A stretch of DNA of 64,000 nt from Clostridium_AD sp050717515. Lineage in GTDB: Bacteria; Bacillota; Clostridia; Clostridiales; Clostridiaceae. Positions 43,507 to 52,043 of this stretch are shown in pieces. The position numbers and the translations under genes are program-made. The stretch is taken from contig NZ_JBOITL010000019.1 in the NCBI RefSeq assembly GCF_050717515.1, positions 1 through 64,000 on the forward strand, written 5' to 3'. Positions within the stretch are counted from its first letter, which is position 1. Each line of letters opens with the position of its first letter. The notes beneath the pieces are model-generated. The model saw only the letters and a list, made by a program, of their open reading frames with translations. It ran no database searches and had not been told where the DNA came from.

Positions 43507-44667
43507 TCTAATTATTTTTATGAGCAGTAGTGGGATAAACAAAATTAAGAGTATTAAAAAGTATAAATTACTACTGTTATATAAATTCATATTATTAAAG
43601 GTAAAAATAGATGAGGCCCAAGGAAAAATATAATATAAAATTATTGTTAAAATTGAAGAAATTATGCCTTGAATGAATTTTCGAAGGATGTATTTTTTTA
43701 TTGACACATCGTGTTTATAAGTATAACTATAAACTTGAGAAATTATAGATAAACCACTAAAAGCAATTAAAAAACTCAAAATTGGAAGTTTTACATATAA
43801 ACTTGAATTACTAGAAGCTATTAAATAGCATCCATTAGTTACCTCGAGTAACCCTAATATTAATCCTTCTATAAAATCCTCAGAAAGACCAATAATTAAA
43901 GAAATCTTATTAAGGACAATGTGGAATAGCACATTGTCTTTTATTATTCCAGTTATTACAGAGAATACTATGATAAAACCGCCTATATTTAAAGTATTCT
44001 TTAGGGCATCCTCAATACTGTTTTTAAATATTATACCAATATTTGTAGAGGAGGCAGTGTTTTTAGAAAAATTACTATTTTTATTCTTGATTTTATAAAG
44101 AGAATTTTTTGATGGAATAATAAATCCCATAAATATGCAGGATAGAAGATTAGAAAGTAATAATATATAACCAATTTTAGCACTTAGCATCATAGAAGCA
44201 CCTACTGAACCTATAATAAATAGAGGGCTGGAGTTGGAAGCTATATTTAGCAATCTTTCACAGGTATTTAAATCAATTAGATTTTTTTCATACAAATCAC
44301 AAGTATACCTTGCGCCTAAGGGGTACCCGCATAATACACTAATTAACAGTGCAAAGTTACATTCTTTAGTTAGTTTTAAGGGTTTACAAATTATATTGCC
44401 TAATAATTTAGAATAAATATGAATACCGTCATAGCCTATTATAATGTTTATTACAACTAAAAATGGAAAAAGAGAAGGGAAAACAGCGTTGAAAAACAAT
44501 TTTGCACCAGATATGGTATACTTTATACAAATATTTGGTGCTAATATTATTTGTAGAATAGCAAGGGAACTAATTATTGTTATTAAAATATTTATATTTA
44601 AAGTTTTAAATAGTTTAAATAATAAGAATATTATGAGAAGCAATATTATAACTAATAGTAACTTCAA
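43489..44667 (-). CDS. ylbJ: sporulation integral membrane protein YlbJ
   Basis: 392 residues with about ten membrane helices and nucleoside-recognition (Gate) type segments: the FFNAVFPSLFPFLV and CGYPLGARYTCDLYEK motifs are diagnostic. In Bacillus ylbJ is made under sigma-E and is needed for spore cortex. The start is TTG after AAGGGG. It is antisense to coaD and overlaps the coiled-coil gene by 18 bp tail to tail. Confidence 0.88.
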   Translation of the reverse strand: MKLLLVIILLLIIFLLFKLFKTLNINILITIISSLAILQIILAPNICIKYTISGAKLFFNAVFPSLFPFLVVINIIIGYDGIHIYSKLLGNIICKPLKLTKECNFALLISVLCGYPLGARYTCDLYEKNLIDLNTCERLLNIASNSSPLFIIGSVGASMMLSAKIGYILLLSNLLSCIFMGFIIPSKNSLYKIKNKNSNFSKNTASSTNIGIIFKNSIEDALKNTLNIGGFIIVFSVITGIIKDNVLFHIVLNKISLIIGLSEDFIEGLILGLLEVTNGCYLIASSNSSLYVKLPILSFLIAFSGLSIISQVYSYTYKHDVSIKKYILRKFIQGIISSILTIILYYIFPWASSIFTFNNMNLYNSSNLYFLILLILFIPLLLIKIIRLFHSS

Positions 44668-44752
44668 TTTTAAACCCCTTTTAAAGTATTTCTTTATTAA
44701 ATATATTTGAAATTTAATAAACTTATGTATTGAAGTGGTTAATATAAAAGAA

Positions 44753-44883
44753 AACTTCAGTGGGGAGATAACAATTGAGAATTGTTATCTCCCCAGAGGT
44801 CTACAAGGGGGTAAATGTCCTTTTGGAGTTGTTAATATTAAATCTGCGAAGAAGATGGTTAACAGCTACGAAGAAGATGATTA
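44753..44883 (+). other. 15-bp perfect hairpin inside a diverged structured-element relative
   Basis: GGGGAGATAACAATT (44762-44776), a GAG loop and its exact complement (44780-44794) form a very stable hairpin. Flanking bases AACTTCAGTGGGG match the AACGTCAGTGGGA of the 51162 element, and the right side has GTTGTTAAT and AGCTACGAAGAAGATGATTA, like the 3' end of the full copies. The outer left arm is missing. On the minus strand the hairpin could terminate tmcAL, but its T-tract is poor. Confidence 0.45.
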
Positions 44884-46104
44884 ATCTACAATTATTGGGG
44901 ATATCAAATAATCGCTATTAGGGTTTATACTGCTATTTATTATGCTATAAGCTCTTGTAGACTGAATGTCCAGCTTTAAGGTATCATTGTGTTCTTTAGG
45001 GAGTTTAGTATAAAGTGGAATGCTACTGTTTGATTTTATGGATTTTAGAATTGACTTTCCCTTTGAATTAAATCCTAAAACACGGGCATAAGGACAAGAC
45101 AATGCTCTTAATTCTTTTGAATCAAAGCCATCAAATCCTATAAAATATTGGCATAATATCCTGCTAATCCGGGTATAGGTGTACCGTTTGCTTTTTATAT
45201 CTTCTAGGGTACTGTTGTAGCTTAAATTATTTTGTAAGGATTTAATAATCTTATTATCAAGACCCTCCGACACATCTGGTAAGTTTACTAATGAGTTTTT
45301 TGATGTAGCAGATTTATGTTTTATGTATGGAAACATGGAATCTTCAAAGGTGAATTTGTAATTTTTCGAGTATAAATTTAGGATTTCGGCTAATACTGAA
45401 TTTGGAACATGACCTTTGAGATCCTCTAGTGTACCATTTTCTTTAATGAATTTTCTTATAGCCGTGGCACTTGAAAATTCATTATGTAGCATGTTATTGT
45501 TATAGGAGGCACCTTCTCTTTTTAAGGTATAGGGTGTAATTGAACTATTTAACTTTATTAAGCTTTTACAATACTCAATACCTAGTATATTATTAGGCGA
45601 ACTTAGGAAATTATCTGATAATAATTTTGATATCTCATTTTTGGAACTTACTAAATAATCATAAAGTGCATTAGCTCTGGCTTTTGGGTAAACAATACCT
45701 TTAGATAAATAAGTTTTTAATAATGATTTAAATTCAATAGGCTCCTTAAGTAGTATATTTGAAATATCGTAGATGTCCCTTATATTACCCTGCTCGCTAC
45801 CAAAACAAATATTATCCACTATGCCTAAGCTATTTAGGAGACTCACAGAGCCGTAGGAAAAAAATTCTGCTGAAGAAAGACTGTAAATCGCGGGTAACTC
45901 TATTACTAAATCTACTCCGTTGTTTAGTGCCATTTTAGTTTTTGTCCATTTATCTATACTAGATGGAATTCCACGTTGAGCAAAATTGCCACTCATAACA
46001 CAAATTAGTGCATCACAATTTGTGAGTTCTTTGGTTTTATTAATATGATACACGTGACCATTATGCAATGGATTATATTCAACAATTATACCTGAAATAT
46101 TCAT
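44881..46104 (-). CDS. tmcAL: tRNA(Met) cytidine acetate ligase
   Basis: 407 residues. The N-terminal nucleotidyltransferase site is GIIVEYNPLHNGHVYHI (HxGH type). GNFAQRGIPSSIDKWTK, GVDLVIELPA and SSAEFFSYG are the conserved TmcAL/YlbM motifs. It makes N4-acetylcytidine at tRNA(Met) position 34 from acetate and ATP. Adjacent pta-ackA on the other strand is usual. A GTGATT ribosome site precedes the ATG. Confidence 0.9.
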   Translation of the reverse strand: MNISGIIVEYNPLHNGHVYHINKTKELTNCDALICVMSGNFAQRGIPSSIDKWTKTKMALNNGVDLVIELPAIYSLSSAEFFSYGSVSLLNSLGIVDNICFGSEQGNIRDIYDISNILLKEPIEFKSLLKTYLSKGIVYPKARANALYDYLVSSKNEISKLLSDNFLSSPNNILGIEYCKSLIKLNSSITPYTLKREGASYNNNMLHNEFSSATAIRKFIKENGTLEDLKGHVPNSVLAEILNLYSKNYKFTFEDSMFPYIKHKSATSKNSLVNLPDVSEGLDNKIIKSLQNNLSYNSTLEDIKSKRYTYTRISRILCQYFIGFDGFDSKELRALSCPYARVLGFNSKGKSILKSIKSNSSIPLYTKLPKEHNDTLKLDIQSTRAYSIINSSINPNSDYLISPIIVD

Positions 46105-46436
46105 TTAATCACCTCATGAAAGCTCATATAAATATAATTAGATAAATTACAACTATATTAATTATAAGCTAAAAATTTATGTGTAAATATAAGCCGAAGA
46201 AAACAGTACAATATTTTTTTGGAGGGCGGTGAAAACTTTTATTATTTAAACATATTATATAATACAAATTAATAAAAGCATATATATTCAAGGATAAAAT
46301 AAAAAGAGCGAAAATTACGAATAAATAAAATACAATATATGTAGTGGAATTTTATATTTTAGGTTGAAATGTATACCGGAAAAGTAGTATATTATTAGTG
46401 TATATAAGTTGATAAAAACTGAGAGGAGAAATAAGA
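46105..46436. other. 332-bp gap with pta promoter
   Basis: No gene seen. The stretch is very AT-rich. On the plus strand TTGAAA (46364-46369) and TATATT (46388-46393) at 18-bp spacing stand 43 bp before the pta start and are the likely promoter. An isolated GGAGGGCGGTGA near 46221 is followed by no good frame. Confidence 0.55.
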
Positions 46437-47438
46437 ATGGCATTTATAGAGAAAATATGTAAAATGGCAAAATCAGATGTGAAAATAATAGCACTTCCAG
46501 AAGGTGAGGAAGAAAGAACTATAAGAGCTAGTGAAATCATCAAAAATAATTCAATAGCTAAGGTAATACTAATAGGTAATTTAACTGCAATAAAAACAAA
46601 GGCAACTAAGCTTTGCGTTAACATTGAGGGTATAGAAATTGTAGATCCAAAAACTTCTGAAAAAACTGATGGCTATGCAAAAGCATTTTATGAATTAAGA
46701 AAAAACAAAGGAATGACACTGGAAAAAGCCGCAGAGACATTAAAGGATCCATTGTATTTTGGAACCATGATGGTTAAAATGGGAGACGCCGATGGATTAG
46801 TATCAGGAGCAGTACATACTACAGGAGATTTACTTAGACCTGGAATGCAAATTATTAAAACTGCACCAGGAATTAAGGTTGTTTCAAGTTTCTTTATAAT
46901 GGAATTACCTACTAATGAATATGGTGAAGATGGTCTGCTTTTATTTGCAGATTGTGCTGTTAATCCAAGTCCTAATGCAGAGGAATTAGCATCCATAGCT
47001 ATAAGTACTGCAGATAATGCAAAATGTTTATGTAATTTTGAACCTAAGGTTGCGATGTTATCTTTTTCAACTATGGGAAGTGCAAAGCATGAATTAGTTG
47101 ATAAAGTTGCAAAAGCTACTGAAATTGCAAAAAATGCTAGACCAGATTTACAAATTGATGGAGAACTTCAACTAGATGCAGCTATAGATATTAGTGTAGC
47201 AAAACAAAAAGCACCAAATAGTACTGTAGCTGGAAATGCAAATGTATTAGTCTTCCCAGATTTACAATCTGGAAATATTGGGTACAAATTAGTACAAAGA
47301 TTTGCAAAAGCTGAAGCTATTGGACCAGTTTGTCAAGGGTTTGCGAAGCCAATAAATGATTTATCAAGAGGGTGCAGTGTGCAAGATATAGTTAATGTTG
47401 TTGCCGTAACTGCAGTTCAAGCTCAAATTCAAAAATAG
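46437..47438 (+). CDS. pta: phosphate acetyltransferase
   Basis: 333 residues, the short PTA_PTB form. DADGLVSGAVHTTGDLLRP, FADCAVNPSPNAEELA, LSFSTMGSAKH and NVLVFPDLQSGNIGYKL are the family signature segments. Converts acetyl-CoA and phosphate to acetyl phosphate. Heads the acetate-forming operon with ackA; GAGGAG precedes the ATG by 9 nt. Confidence 0.95.
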   Translation: MAFIEKICKMAKSDVKIIALPEGEEERTIRASEIIKNNSIAKVILIGNLTAIKTKATKLCVNIEGIEIVDPKTSEKTDGYAKAFYELRKNKGMTLEKAAETLKDPLYFGTMMVKMGDADGLVSGAVHTTGDLLRPGMQIIKTAPGIKVVSSFFIMELPTNEYGEDGLLLFADCAVNPSPNAEELASIAISTADNAKCLCNFEPKVAMLSFSTMGSAKHELVDKVAKATEIAKNARPDLQIDGELQLDAAIDISVAKQKAPNSTVAGNANVLVFPDLQSGNIGYKLVQRFAKAEAIGPVCQGFAKPINDLSRGCSVQDIVNVVAVTAVQAQIQK

Positions 47439-47490
47439 TTTTATATATAATAAATATTCAAAAACACATATGGCTTGGGAGGCGAATTTA

Positions 47491-48684
47491 ATGAAAATAT
47501 TAGTTATAAACTGTGGAAGTTCATCATTAAAGTATCAATTAATAAACATGGAAAATGAAGAGTGCTTAGCGCTTGGCCTGGTAGAAAGAATAGGAATAGA
47601 AGGATCAATATTAACTCAAAAGGCCAGTGGCCAGAAATATATTATTGAAGAGTCAATGAAAGATCATACAGATGCAATTAGGTTAGTGCTTGGAGCGCTT
47701 GTAGATCCGAAGCATGGTGTTATTAAAGAACTATCAGAAATTGGCGCTGTGGGACATAGAATTGTTCATGGTGGAGAAAAATATGCTTCATCAGTTATAG
47801 TTAATGATGAAGTGATGAAAAACCTTGAGGAATGTTCAAAACTTGCACCACTTCACAATCCAGCTAATATAATTGGAATCAATGCTTGCAAAGCATTAAT
47901 GCCAGATACACCTATGGTAACCGTATTTGATACTGCATTCCATCAAACAATGCCAGAGGTTGCATATGTATACCCACTACCATATGAGCTTTATACCAAC
48001 AATGGTGTTAGAAAATATGGCTTCCATGGTACATCTCATAAATATGTTTCAGAAAAAGCTGCAGAAATGATGGGTAAAGACATAAAAGATTTAAAATTAA
48101 TAACTTGCCACTTAGGAAATGGAGCAAGTGTTTCTGCTATAAAAAATGGTAAATCTGTAGAAACAAGTATGGGATTTACTCCACTTGAAGGAATAGCTAT
48201 GGGAACTAGATGTGGAAGTATAGACCCAGCTATAATAATATATATAATGCAAGAGCTAAATTTAACAATTGACGAAGTAAATGATTTAATGAACAAAAAA
48301 TCAGGAGTTCTGGGGATATCTGGAGTGAGTAGTGATTTTAGAGATATAGAAAAAGCTGCATGGGAAGATGGAAATCATAGAGCTCAATTGGCACTTGATA
48401 TATTCTCATACAAAGTTAAGAAATTCATAGGATCTTATGCTGCAGTAATGGGCGGCGTAGATGCAATTATATTCACAGCTGGACTTGGCGAAAACTCTCC
48501 AGAAACAAGAGAAGACGTATGTAATGGCTTAGAATTTTTGGGAGCAGTTTTAGACAAATCTAAGAATAAGGTTCGTGGAAAAGCTGTGGAATTAAATACA
48601 GTGGATTCTAAAACTAAAATATTTGTTATACCAACAAATGAAGAATTAGTAATTGCAAGAGACACGCAGGCTTTAATAAAATAA
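47491..48684 (+). CDS. ackA: acetate kinase
   Basis: 397 residues from the ATG after GGAGGCG. LVINCGSSSLKYQL, GHRIVHGGE, VFDTAFHQTMP, GFHGTSHKYVS and HLGNGASVSAI give the nucleotide and acetate sites. Makes ATP and acetate from acetyl phosphate, the main ATP step of clostridial fermentation. Follows pta by 52 nt. No clear terminator was seen after it. Confidence 0.96.
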   Translation: MKILVINCGSSSLKYQLINMENEECLALGLVERIGIEGSILTQKASGQKYIIEESMKDHTDAIRLVLGALVDPKHGVIKELSEIGAVGHRIVHGGEKYASSVIVNDEVMKNLEECSKLAPLHNPANIIGINACKALMPDTPMVTVFDTAFHQTMPEVAYVYPLPYELYTNNGVRKYGFHGTSHKYVSEKAAEMMGKDIKDLKLITCHLGNGASVSAIKNGKSVETSMGFTPLEGIAMGTRCGSIDPAIIIYIMQELNLTIDEVNDLMNKKSGVLGISGVSSDFRDIEKAAWEDGNHRAQLALDIFSYKVKKFIGSYAAVMGGVDAIIFTAGLGENSPETREDVCNGLEFLGAVLDKSKNKVRGKAVELNTVDSKTKIFVIPTNEELVIARDTQALIK

Positions 48685-48727
48685 AGTCTTTAATAAAGAT
48701 ATTGTTAATTTCTATGATAAATAAATC

Positions 48728-48756
48728 TTGACTTTTTATCGTATTGTTTATATAAT
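48728..48756 (+). promoter_or_regulatory. promoter of yceD-rpmF
   Basis: TTGACT (48728-48733), 17 bp, TATAAT (48751-48756): near-perfect sigma-A promoter, about 145 bp before the yceD start. A leader with alternative pairing follows. Confidence 0.8.
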
Positions 48757-48784
48757 AGTCTGTGTTTGATGTAAGCAAAAAACT

Positions 48785-48889
48785 ATTTAGTTAGGAGGGA
48801 CGCAGAAGCTTTGCTCGAGCTGTATATTTTTTATACAAGGTATAAAGATTTTCTTTATATGAGAAAAAACTAAATGTTATTTAGTTTTT
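48785..48889 (+). promoter_or_regulatory. leader with mutually exclusive pairings before yceD-rpmF
   Basis: A hairpin AAAAACTAAAT (48865-48875), GTT loop and ATTTAGTTTTT (48879-48889) ends in a T-run and looks like a terminator. An upstream ATTTAGTT (48785-48792) can instead pair with AACTAAAT (48868-48875), opening that hairpin. This is the layout of an attenuator. The sensor is unknown; L32 or ribosome supply is a guess. Confidence 0.45.
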
Positions 48890-48902
48890 CAGAGTGGATA
48901 AT

Positions 48903-49403
48903 ATGGTAATAGATATTTCAGAATTGTTTAGTAATAAAAACACAAGAAAAAAAATTCATTTAGATTTAGAAAAAGATAAGTTTTTTTATGAAAATGAATT
49001 TATACAATTTTCTAAACCAGTTAAGTTAGATTTGATTTTAAAACCGAATGGCGATGAAATAGATTTATCTGGAAAGATAGAGACAGAACTATTACTTGCT
49101 TGTTCTAGGTGTCTTGAGACTTTTTCATATTCAATAAATATTGAATTAAATGAGAGATTGTCGAAAACTCTAAAGAGTGAAGATGAGGATATTATTTTTA
49201 TTAATAATGATAGATTAGATTTAGATGAAATTGTGGAAAATAATATCATTTCTATGTTGCCTATAAAAAGACTTTGTAGTAAAGAGTGTAAAGGCTTATG
49301 CCATCATTGCGGAATTAATTTAAATCATAGTACATGTAAATGTGCTATTGACGATGTTGATCCAAGGTTGGCAAAATTAAAAGAACTGTTTTTAACTGAT
49401 TAA
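48903..49403 (+). CDS. yceD: YceD/DUF177-family protein
   Basis: 166 residues from the second possible start; a GTG three codons earlier is an alternative. CSRCLETFSY, LPIKRLCSKECKGLC and HHCGINLNHSTCKC supply cysteines for zinc. The gene sits directly before rpmF in most bacteria and is linked to 23S rRNA or large-subunit assembly. The stop is followed by AGGAGG for rpmF, 12 nt away. Confidence 0.88.
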   Translation: MVIDISELFSNKNTRKKIHLDLEKDKFFYENEFIQFSKPVKLDLILKPNGDEIDLSGKIETELLLACSRCLETFSYSINIELNERLSKTLKSEDEDIIFINNDRLDLDEIVENNIISMLPIKRLCSKECKGLCHHCGINLNHSTCKCAIDDVDPRLAKLKELFLTD

Positions 49404-49415
49404 GGAGGTGTTACA

Positions 49416-49601
49416 ATGGGAAATCCAGCTAGAAAATTTTCTAAAGGTAGAAGAGATTCTCGAAGAGCGCAAACATTTAAACTTGGTTTACCAGGAATAG
49501 TTGAGTGTCCTCAATGCCACGATATGAAACTTTCTCACAGAGTATGTAAAAACTGTGGTTATTACAAAAATAGAGAAGTTATTGTTATGGAACCAAAATA
49601 A
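49416..49601 (+). CDS. rpmF: 50S ribosomal protein L32
   Basis: 61 residues. The NPARKFSKGRRDSRRAQ start and the CPQCHDMKLSHRVCKNCGYY zinc ribbon (two CxxC pairs) are diagnostic. The AGGAGGTG site lies 7 nt before the ATG. Terminator directly follows. Confidence 0.95.
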   Translation: MGNPARKFSKGRRDSRRAQTFKLGLPGIVECPQCHDMKLSHRVCKNCGYYKNREVIVMEPK

Positions 49602-49604
49602 AAA

Positions 49605-49627
49605 GAAAGTCGAAAGACTTTTTTTTT
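49605..49627 (+). terminator. terminator of yceD-rpmF
   Basis: GAAAGTC, a GAAA tetraloop, GACTTT and nine T residues. Confidence 0.85.
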
Positions 49628-49672
49628 ATTATTTAAATATAGTTATGGTAAATAAAATATAATTATATTTCA

Positions 49673-49695
49673 TTCTAGTATTAATAATACTAGAA
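49673..49695. promoter_or_regulatory. palindromic operator candidate before plsX
   Basis: TTCTAGTATT and AATACTAGAA are perfect inverted arms around AAT. Fatty-acid repressor FapR binds a TTAGTA/TACTAA palindrome before plsX in Bacillus. The present halves TAGTA/TACTA agree, but the spacing is 7 rather than 5, so the identity is open. Confidence 0.4.
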
Positions 49696-49785
49696 ATATT
49701 TGCACTGTTTAGTATATAATATATATAAATATAATTTATATATATTATATTTATTTATAAGGCAAATTCAAAGTGAGGGTTTAAA

Positions 49786-50808
49786 ATGGTAGTTGTTGTA
49801 GATGGAATGGGTGGAGATTTTTCTCCAAGTGCTGTGGTTGAAGGTTGCGTTGCGGCTGTAAAAGAGTATGATATAGATATATTAATAACTGGCTCTGAGG
49901 AATTAATTCGTGGTGAGCTATTGAAATATACCTATGATTGTAATAGAATAAAAATTGTTGATGCAAAAGAGGTTATTAGTACAAGTGAACATCCAGTAAT
50001 GGCTATTAAGCGTAAAAAAGATTCCAGCCTTGTAAAAGCATTGAATCTTGTAAAAAGTGGGGATGCAGATGCTATAATTTCAGCAGGAAGTACCGGTGCT
50101 TTTTTAGCTGGCTGTACACTTATAGTCGGAAGAATAAAAGGCATAGATAGACCGGCACTTGCACCTATAATGCCAGGTAAAAGTGGCCCTTTTATGATAA
50201 TTGACTGTGGAGCTAATGCAGAATGTAAGCCTCATTACTTAGTACAATTTGGACTTATGGGTAAAACATATTTTGAAAATATTCTAAAAATATCAAATCC
50301 ATCTGTAGGACTTGTAAATATAGGGACTGAGGAAGAAAAGGGTAACGAACTTTCTAAATCAGCTCATAAACTACTTAAACAAGCAAATTTAAATTTTGTA
50401 GGTAATGTGGAAGCTAGAGAGATACCTACTGGAGAAACTAATATTCTGGTATGTGATGGGTTTGTGGGAAATGTAATTTTAAAACTATACGAAGGCGCAG
50501 TTGCTAATATATTTGATATATTAAAAACGGGTATAATGAGTTCTTTTAGAACCAAGCTTGGAGGAATGTTATTAAAACCAGTCTTTAAAAAGTTTAAAAA
50601 AGATTTTGACTATAAAGAATATGGTGGTGCTGCTTTTCTAGGAGTAAATGGGATTTGTATAAAAGCCCATGGAAGTTCAGATGCCAAAGCTTTTAAAAAT
50701 GCCATTAAACAAGCTATAATATTTAATGAAAATAATGTTGTAGAAAAATTGAAATTGGAAATCGAAAAATTATCTCAGCAAGAAAAGAATATAAGTAGTG
50801 ATTTGTAA
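49786..50808 (+). CDS. plsX: phosphate acyltransferase PlsX
   Basis: 340 residues. VVDGMGGDFSPSAVVEG at the start, SAGSTGAFLAGC, RPALAPIMP and FVGNVILKLYEG are the family motifs. Makes acyl phosphate from acyl-ACP, the first step of phospholipid synthesis. acpP follows 39 nt later, the usual pair; fapR and fabD are not in this operon. Confidence 0.93.
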   Translation: MVVVVDGMGGDFSPSAVVEGCVAAVKEYDIDILITGSEELIRGELLKYTYDCNRIKIVDAKEVISTSEHPVMAIKRKKDSSLVKALNLVKSGDADAIISAGSTGAFLAGCTLIVGRIKGIDRPALAPIMPGKSGPFMIIDCGANAECKPHYLVQFGLMGKTYFENILKISNPSVGLVNIGTEEEKGNELSKSAHKLLKQANLNFVGNVEAREIPTGETNILVCDGFVGNVILKLYEGAVANIFDILKTGIMSSFRTKLGGMLLKPVFKKFKKDFDYKEYGGAAFLGVNGICIKAHGSSDAKAFKNAIKQAIIFNENNVVEKLKLEIEKLSQQEKNISSDL

Positions 50809-50847
50809 TAAATATATTTTAGAGAAAGTTAAGGAGGTGAAAATATT

Positions 50848-51078
50848 ATGTTTGAAAAAATTAGAGCTACTATAGCATCACAGTTAAGTATTGATGAAGA
50901 AGAAATAAAAATGGAATCATCTTTTATGAATAATCTAGGCGCTGATTCTCTTGATATTGTTGAATTAATTATGGCCCTAGAAGAAGAGTACGATATAGAA
51001 ATTCCTGATGAAGATGTTGAGAAAATTGCTACTGTAGGCGATGTAGTAGAATATATTAAAGCCCACACCGAAGAATAA
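50848..51078 (+). CDS. acpP: acyl carrier protein
   Basis: 76 residues, highly acidic. The LGADSLDIVELIMALEEEYDIEIPDED motif holds the serine (near residue 37) that takes the phosphopantetheine arm. AAGGAGGTG precedes the ATG by 9 nt. Carries acyl chains for plsX and fatty acid synthesis. Confidence 0.95.
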   Translation: MFEKIRATIASQLSIDEEEIKMESSFMNNLGADSLDIVELIMALEEEYDIEIPDEDVEKIATVGDVVEYIKAHTEE

Positions 51079-51081
51079 TAT

Positions 51082-51115
51082 AAGGCTCCGCAGTATTGCG
51101 GGCCTTTAGCTTTTT
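51082..51115 (+). terminator. terminator after acpP
   Basis: AAGGC and CCGCA pair with TGCGG and GCCTT, with one bulged T, then TTTTT after a short spacer. Confidence 0.7.
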
Positions 51116-51161
51116 CAAACTTATTTTTGAATTTATTATAAAAATCAAATCTAGTTATTTT

Positions 51162-51249
51162 AACGACAGTTCAGAAGGAAAACGTCAGTGGGAATTTAAA
51201 TCTTCTTATGAAGTCGTTAATGGCAGCTCCGCAGGAGATGATTTATTAG
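51162..51249 (+). ncRNA. candidate structured RNA element, copy B
   Basis: AACGAC (51162-51167) pairs with GTCGTT (51213-51218). TTCA, a mismatch and AAG then pair with the strand ending TGAA (51205-51212). A conserved CAGTGGG lies in the apical part. The 3' hairpin CTCC (51227-51230), GCA and GGAG (51234-51237) is followed by ATGATTTATTAG. The middle base pair is changed on both sides relative to copy A (A-T there, T-A here). No gene starts right after it; rnc begins about 90 bp on. Confidence 0.6.
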
Positions 51250-51341
51250 GTTTGGGGGAGTAAATTGAATAATAAACTTGATAAAAATGGCTAAGGTCAT
51301 AAAAAATATTTAAATAAACTTCCTAAAAGGAGCAATGATTT

Positions 51342-52043
51342 ATGAAGAACAATATAAAATTACAGGACCTTGAGAATGAGCTAGGATTAAATTTTAGTGA
51401 TAAGGAATTATTAAAAACCGCAATAACCCATAGTTCCTTTGCAAATCAGAAAAAAAAAGTTGAATTTAATGAAAGGCTTGAGTTCCTCGGCGATTCAGTG
51501 TTACAACTTATTATATCCGAATACTTATATACTAATTTCTCAGAAAAGTATGAGGGCTATCTAACTAAAATTAGATCTCTAATTGTTTGCGAAAATTCAC
51601 TGTGTGATATTGCAAGTGGATGGAACCTTGGAATGTATATGAACATGAGTAAAGGTGAGGAAATTACTGGTGGTAGAAATAGAGTTTCAATATTGGCTGA
51701 TTGTGTTGAAGCAGTAATAGCTGCTGTATATTTAGACTCCGGAATAGAATATTCAAAGGCATTTATACTTAATAACTTTAAAGCAACTATTGATAAAGCA
51801 ATTAGTAATGAGATAGTTTTGGATTACAAGACTAAGCTTCAGGAAATATTACAGCAAAATGGAGAGGTTCATATTTGCTACGAACTTGTAAAATTTGAGG
51901 GACCACCACATAAAAGGAAATTTTTTGTTGATGTATTAATAAATGGTTCTATAAGTGGATCAGGTCAGGGGCTTAGTAAAAAAGAAGCAGAGCAAAATGC
52001 AGCCAAAGAAGTTATGATAAGTCGGGAGGATATGCATGAGTAA
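51342..52043 (+). CDS. rnc: ribonuclease III
   Basis: 233 residues. The catalytic motif NERLEFLGDSVLQL lies near residue 43, and a C-terminal double-stranded RNA-binding domain with GSGQGLSKKEAEQNAAKE follows. Cuts rRNA precursors and structured RNA. AAAAGGAG lies 9-10 nt before the ATG. Its end overlaps the radical SAM gene by 8 bp. Confidence 0.95.
   Translation: MKNNIKLQDLENELGLNFSDKELLKTAITHSSFANQKKKVEFNERLEFLGDSVLQLIISEYLYTNFSEKYEGYLTKIRSLIVCENSLCDIASGWNLGMYMNMSKGEEITGGRNRVSILADCVEAVIAAVYLDSGIEYSKAFILNNFKATIDKAISNEIVLDYKTKLQEILQQNGEVHICYELVKFEGPPHKRKFFVDVLINGSISGSGQGLSKKEAEQNAAKEVMISREDMHE

Noticed and set aside
44444..44710. Plus-strand frame inside ylbJ
   Set aside because: It is antisense to the conserved ylbJ coding region and lacks a ribosome site.
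49700..49760. TA-rich tract before plsX as a replication or att site
   Set aside because: Only simple AT repeats are seen, with no iterons, DnaA boxes or flanking repeats.
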